From contig JASBNA010000004.1 in assembly GCA_038087015.1 (NCBI GenBank), positions 1,674,001 to 1,738,000 of the forward strand: a stretch of DNA of 64,000 bases. Direction: 5' to 3'. The notes under the pieces are model-generated. The model had not been told where the DNA came from, ran no database searches, and worked only from the letters and a program-made list of their open reading frames with translations. Position 1 is the stretch's first letter, and the number at the start of each line of letters is the position of its first letter. The DNA comes from Cerrena zonata. Its lineage: Eukaryota > Basidiomycota > Agaricomycetes > Polyporales > Cerrenaceae. This document shows positions 59,817 to 64,000 of this stretch, one piece after another. The position numbers and the translations under genes are program-made.

Positions 59817-61501
59817 CCTTTCTTATTCCGTTTCCAATCTCCTTTCTATCCGCTTTCTCCCTCCCTCACTATCGATTATCCAGTTATTTGTTCCCCATTC
59901 CGCCCCCCTTTCTCGTTACTTTCCCCCTGCATCCGTAGACCATAGATGACATACCCATCATATAGAGGCACCATACCATCACAATCATTGCATGCTGGAC
60001 ACTTCATTCCCCTAGAGCATTTTCATTTTCTCATTCATGATTAGACTTATGTCACCCCCTTGGCTCCTTACCCCCCTCCCCTCCGCGTGCGGACTGGGCA
60101 CATCGTTATCGGTTATTCTAATAGTTATATAATATACTTTCGATGTGTTTTTCAAGTTGCTTATATCCCTATTGGATCATGTTGCACTAGAGCTTGGAAA
60201 TACATATCCGGTTTTACATAACATCTGTCTGGACTCTGCAACGACCTACCCATTCTCACTGGCACCAAGACATACGACGTAAGGAACGTTCGATCAGGTC
60301 CCTATCCCAAGCAAAGCCACCCAAGTGTCTATCGACGTCTATCGCCGCATACAGCACGAGCGAGTTGACGTCTCGCAGTCGCCTGAAAGGTAAAGGAGAG
60401 TGCGAAGGCGTAGATCGGTGATGTAAATTACCTACAATAAACTTTAGGGACCAAGACCCCCGGTTCGAGTTCTTGGATGAAGGTTCAGTGAGTTGCCAAT
60501 TCAGTGGGTAACCAAGATTCGGTCAGACAGTAAGTGTAACAGATGTTATCTCAATCACGCTCGGTTATTGAGACATCACCGCATCGGCATCGATATCCAT
60601 TCCTAAGAAGCAATCTTTTCACCGAAGCAAATGAGTGTGTAATGTTCATGTACATACCTTTAGATCCAATCCGACGGTGACGTAGGTGGTTAGGGATAAG
60701 AAGGCTAGTTAGTAAATCTAGTTGCGAAATAATGTCAGCGCAACTTGGTGTTCCGGAAGTCGAAAACCTCGAGGCGAAAGAAATTCGTAACACCTGTTTA
60801 CGAAAAAAGAAACCGTGAACGGCAGACTTTATGGTCGACTTTTTCTAGTAAATGCTGTATGACTGTCTGGGTTCTGTGCTCACCGCCATGTCGCTTTTCT
60901 AATTTACCCTTCCCGTGTGAGAGAGTGAATGTTCCACCAGATTGGAGTCAAGGTTAAGGCAAGATCACCGTAAATAGGCGATTGACAAACCATCGATAGC
61001 TTCACAGACGAAAGGTAATTGGGGCAGTCGAAGAGACGTTGGCTAAGTAGTGGTATGTCAGAAATCGCCCATCGGACCAGAGTCGAGTATTTATGTTAGG
61101 CATAAATCGCCAAGATCTTTAGCTCGAATGGAAGCAAATGAACCCCTAGTCCCATCCAAGCAAATTATTATTGGAATTAATAGACCACTCGAGAATGTTC
61201 AGCCCTCGAGGGATATACTCAGCCTTTCATCGTGCCGAGAAAATGGAGCCAGGTGGTGCGCAGTCCCCGAGTCGATGGCGATGATATTTGGGGTGCTTCA
61301 CATATAACGTTGGCGTATCATTTCTTGCACACGTATCCGGAATGGTGGATTTCCAAAGATAAATTCTGCCAAGCTTTGGCGATACATAGCACAGGGTAAT
61401 CCATCGGATGGAAACAGGAAATGTGAGACTGTCCTAATAATTAATACAAGCAAAGAATCACAGCGCACTGGCACAACAAATTAATATGCAAAGCAAATAC
61501 A
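59817..61501. other. Spacer between convergent genes
   Basis: About 1.7 kb. The first 300 bp are C/T-rich 3' flank; the rest has only short frames. No gene or RNA recognised. Confidence 0.5.
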
Positions 61502-63130
61502 TTACGAGGTATGAGTTGAGCTCCCCTTCACCGCCGCCTGTAACCGCTGTCTCAATTTCGATCGCTCCTCTGTGGGGCTGCTCACCAGCGGCGAATTATC
61601 GTAAGTGGACGATAGTTCGGTTGTTGGAGTAGATTGTGATAAGCTTTTGGAATGAGTGGGCATCTTGGCTTGGGAATGAGAGTATCTTCTGCCGGGTGAG
61701 CCGTCATCTCTCCGAATTCCCACTTCGCCATCTTCGACGGTCTCAACAGTTTCGCTGAGAACAGCAATTCTGGTCCATCGTCGATAACGGGTGTACTAGA
61801 GGCGAGACCCTGTCAGTGCCAAGAGATGAAGAATCAAGAGGGGTAAATATACCTTGCCCATACCCCCCTTTCCTGAACAATTTTCCCATTTGTTGTCACC
61901 AAATACCCAACCATCGCCATCGGTGTAAACATCATCGTCATAACCGTTATCCTTTCCACCTCCCTCTGTCGATTTCTTCCCCTCCTCGCCTTCTCCTTTC
62001 TCAGTTGCATCCGAGGGTCCACTCAGACTTGCTTGCCTCATCTTCCCAGCAACTTTCATTAATCTGTTAGCACCTGACGGTGCACCAGGCTCTTCCATCG
62101 GAAGCGGCCTTTCCACTCGGGATGGGATAGTCCCCTCTTTGTGAAGGAGAACTCTCCATTCATCCTCTTCCCACGTCCAACGAGCGACACGCTTGAGACG
62201 TTTATTACCTTCTCGCATGTACACCGTAGTAGGGGCTGGTAACGAGAAGACGCTTGGAGGAGCGACGGGTTGTTGTGAAGCTGAACACCAGGACGGCCTT
62301 TCTCCAGGTAAAAGAGCAGCAGTCCAATCGAGGCCCATCCACCACCGTTGGTTTTCGTACACAGTAAATAGGAATCGAATGGTATTTACTTCTTGAGTGG
62401 AAGTCATCGTAGATATTCTGGCATTCTTGACAGTTTGTGGAGAAACGATTCGAGGAGGAAGCGGTTGTCCAGAGAGGAATGACCATGTCCTATATGTTGA
62501 CCATCGTATCCAGGCGCTGCGCCAGAAACCTCGTCGAATAGCTTTAGACCAGCGGGCTTTCCATGTTAGGAGTATTGTCCCAGCAATAGCGAGAATGACC
62601 CGCAGTCGGACAAAATAAGTGAGAGCAAGATATGGTACATATAAAATAGCCAATACTCTGACGAGCACTGCGAGATTTGGTGCACTACGCGGAGTCTTGA
62701 GTGCGGAGAGGGATGGCAGGAGAGAATGGATGGCGGTGAGATCGGCAATAGCCTGCTGTAGGTTGTCTTCCGTTATTGGGGGTACTGGTGCTTGAGGTTT
62801 AGACGTCCATTGTGCAGCGAGCAATACCAATAACATAGCTATTGGGAGTACATAGCTGAATAGTTGATTGATCGTCAATATGGCACACGATCAACATTTC
62901 ATGACCACTCACCGCAGAGCGACGTCACTTAACAAACACGCTGCCCACCATAAGGCGAGTGCAAGCCAACTTTCTTCCCATGAAGACCTCCAAGTGACGA
63001 CTTCTATTGCATGCCTAATATGAGAGGCATACGGCCGTAGACCAACGAGGACAGTCACAAGAGGGGATGGAATGCTATTTAGAAATTCGGCGAGAGGTAT
63101 TGCTGGAGTTTCTTGAGGAGGTCTCGACAT
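61502..63130 (-). CDS. Integral peroxisomal membrane peroxin, Pex30-type with dysferlin domain
   Basis: A protein of about 500 residues in three exons starting at complement of 63128-63130 (M-S-R-P-P-Q-E-T). The N-terminal reticulon-like membrane region includes W-L-A-L-A-L-W-W-A-A-C-L-L and, after the intron, Y-V-L-P-I-A-M-L-L-V-L-L, then further helices near 62650-62580. The DysF-N part reads V-Y-E-N-Q-R-W-W-M-G-L-D-W. After a long acidic insert, the DysF-C part reads G-W-V-F-G-D-N-K-W-E-N and Y-T-R-Y-R-R-W-T-R. This layout matches the Pex30/31/32 group, which shapes ER subdomains and controls peroxisome number. The C-terminus is Ser/Thr-rich, ending at complement of 61502-61504. Confidence 0.87.
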
Positions 63131-63364
63131 TGTTCGTGAGGTGCTGGAGGTTGTAGTACAGGTGTAGAGAAATTACAAGGAGAACATATTATTTGTCGTC
63201 AGATTCTGTAGCACTTGTCAGCTGTCAGAGTGACCGAGGCTAGTGCGCTTGAGTTTGAGTTTGGCCACGGATTGGCCACGGAGGTATGTAATTGGAATCG
63301 TGTAAGGTTCTGCCGTAACAATCACGGGCATTTCGCAGTTTCACCAAGCACTTCGCCACTGGAC
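63131..63364. promoter_or_regulatory. Short bidirectional promoter
   Basis: 234 bp separate the start codons of the head-to-head peroxin and GPI mannosyltransferase genes, so both promoters must overlap here. No clear TATA box. Confidence 0.5.
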
Positions 63365-64000
63365 ATGTCGACGAGCACAGAGAAGGGACCACCGAACACG
63401 TCTACAACGCATGTATCGTCCGGAACAGTAGCAAACCATTTGCGACTGATACGCGTTCTCTCGGTGTGCACCTGGCTATTGTCCACACTGCTCCTCAACC
63501 TCGCATCTTATCTTCCCCTTTTTGATTCATCACCCAGGGTCGTCCTCAACGGATCAGATTCTCCCTTCTTGCGCTGGGATGTATTCCATTTCGGACATAT
63601 CGCAACGGAAGGCTACATCTATGAATATGAATGGGCATTCTTCCCAGGTCTTCCCTTTTTCGTCATGCGTCTAGGCGCATTCGTGCTACACTCGTTGGGA
63701 ATACTGCAGTCCTCGAGTGCATTCACATGGGACAATATCCTGAAGTCCGGTGCATTAATTGTCGCCGTCACGGGTGCGAATACCACGCTGTATGAGCTTA
63801 CACTAGAGCTCACCGGCTCACCCCAAATGGCATTTTTGTCCTCATTATTATCGCTACTCCCAAGTAGTCCCGCGACTCTCCGATTAGTTCCGTATACAGA
63901 GCCGTTCTTCACATTTCTGTCCTACAAGGGTATGTTTCAGGATCACCTGCATCAACTTAGACTCATCGTTGTGTCATAGGCATGTTATACTGCGCTAGAT
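63365..64000 (+). CDS. GPI18: GPI mannosyltransferase 2 (PIG-V/Gpi18), 5' part
   Basis: The N-terminal part of the ER enzyme that adds the second mannose to the GPI anchor; it runs off the window. First ATG in frame at 63365 (M-S-T-S-T-E-K-G-P). The first membrane helix is W-L-L-S-T-L-L-L-N-L-A. Then comes the luminal catalytic signature R-W-D-V-F-H-F-G-H-I-A, with G-Y-I-Y-E-Y-E-W-A-F-F-P-G-L-P, and later P-Y-T-E-P-F-F-T-F-L-S-Y-K-G, all diagnostic of PIG-V. An intron (about 63931-63979) joins Y-K-G to M-L-Y-C-A at the window end. Confidence 0.9.

Noticed and set aside
60450..60490. B-box-like GGTTCGAGTTC as a possible tRNA gene
   Set aside because: No cloverleaf can be drawn around it.

Overview
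This is a 64 kb stretch of a basidiomycete nuclear genome, most likely an Agaricomycete mushroom. Genes sit on both strands and are cut by many 45-70 bp GT-AG introns. A CaaX-type pheromone precursor, a division II chitin synthase, a GH55 glucanase, a HbrB/TORC2 subunit, a Con-6 protein and SKN7-type regulator domains are all typical of such fungi. I rebuilt gene models by hand from splice consensus and protein-family conservation, so termini and internal exon edges are approximate unless stated. I cannot name the species.

0-24 kb, mostly conserved genes: the 3' part of a YtcJ-like amidohydrolase; an RDH54/RAD54B recombination translocase; an O-methyltransferase; a TDG/MUG uracil-DNA glycosylase; mitochondrial QRI7; an intron-containing tRNA-Lys(UUU); a carnitine-pathway-type dioxygenase; a HbrB-domain TORC2 subunit; a GRE2/DFR-like ketoreductase; and a FAD monooxygenase.

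24-41 kb: a three-repeat Con-6 protein; a gene-poor stretch with what looks like a decayed gene; a secreted GH55 exo-beta-1,3-glucanase; dynamitin (dynactin p50); an unknown gene; an Ntn-type asparaginase/isoaspartyl peptidase; and a class IV-like chitin synthase that needs three single-base frame corrections.

41.4-50.7 kb is the unusual part. Between the chitin synthase and the SKN7-type genes lies a gene-poor island. It holds a 37-residue pheromone precursor ending in C-T-I-A, three small proteins of unknown family sharing an invariant C-terminal tag DEGRPDVRIGGVK, a secreted beta-trefoil lectin-like protein built from eight tiny exons, a 26 bp palindrome and a tandem duplication. Codon differences among the three tags are almost all synonymous, so the tag is a selected protein sequence. 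I regard this as the best candidate for an undescribed system in the window.

50.7-64 kb: the HSF-type DNA-binding plus coiled-coil half and the receiver half of SKN7 lie in tandem as two apparently separate genes. They are followed by a C4-dicarboxylate/sulfite-type (TDT) transporter, a dysferlin-domain peroxin (Pex30-type) and the 5' end of the GPI mannosyltransferase PIG-V/GPI18. The chitin synthase, glucanase, GPI enzyme and SKN7 pieces all relate to cell wall and stress biology, but nothing here shows they are co-regulated.
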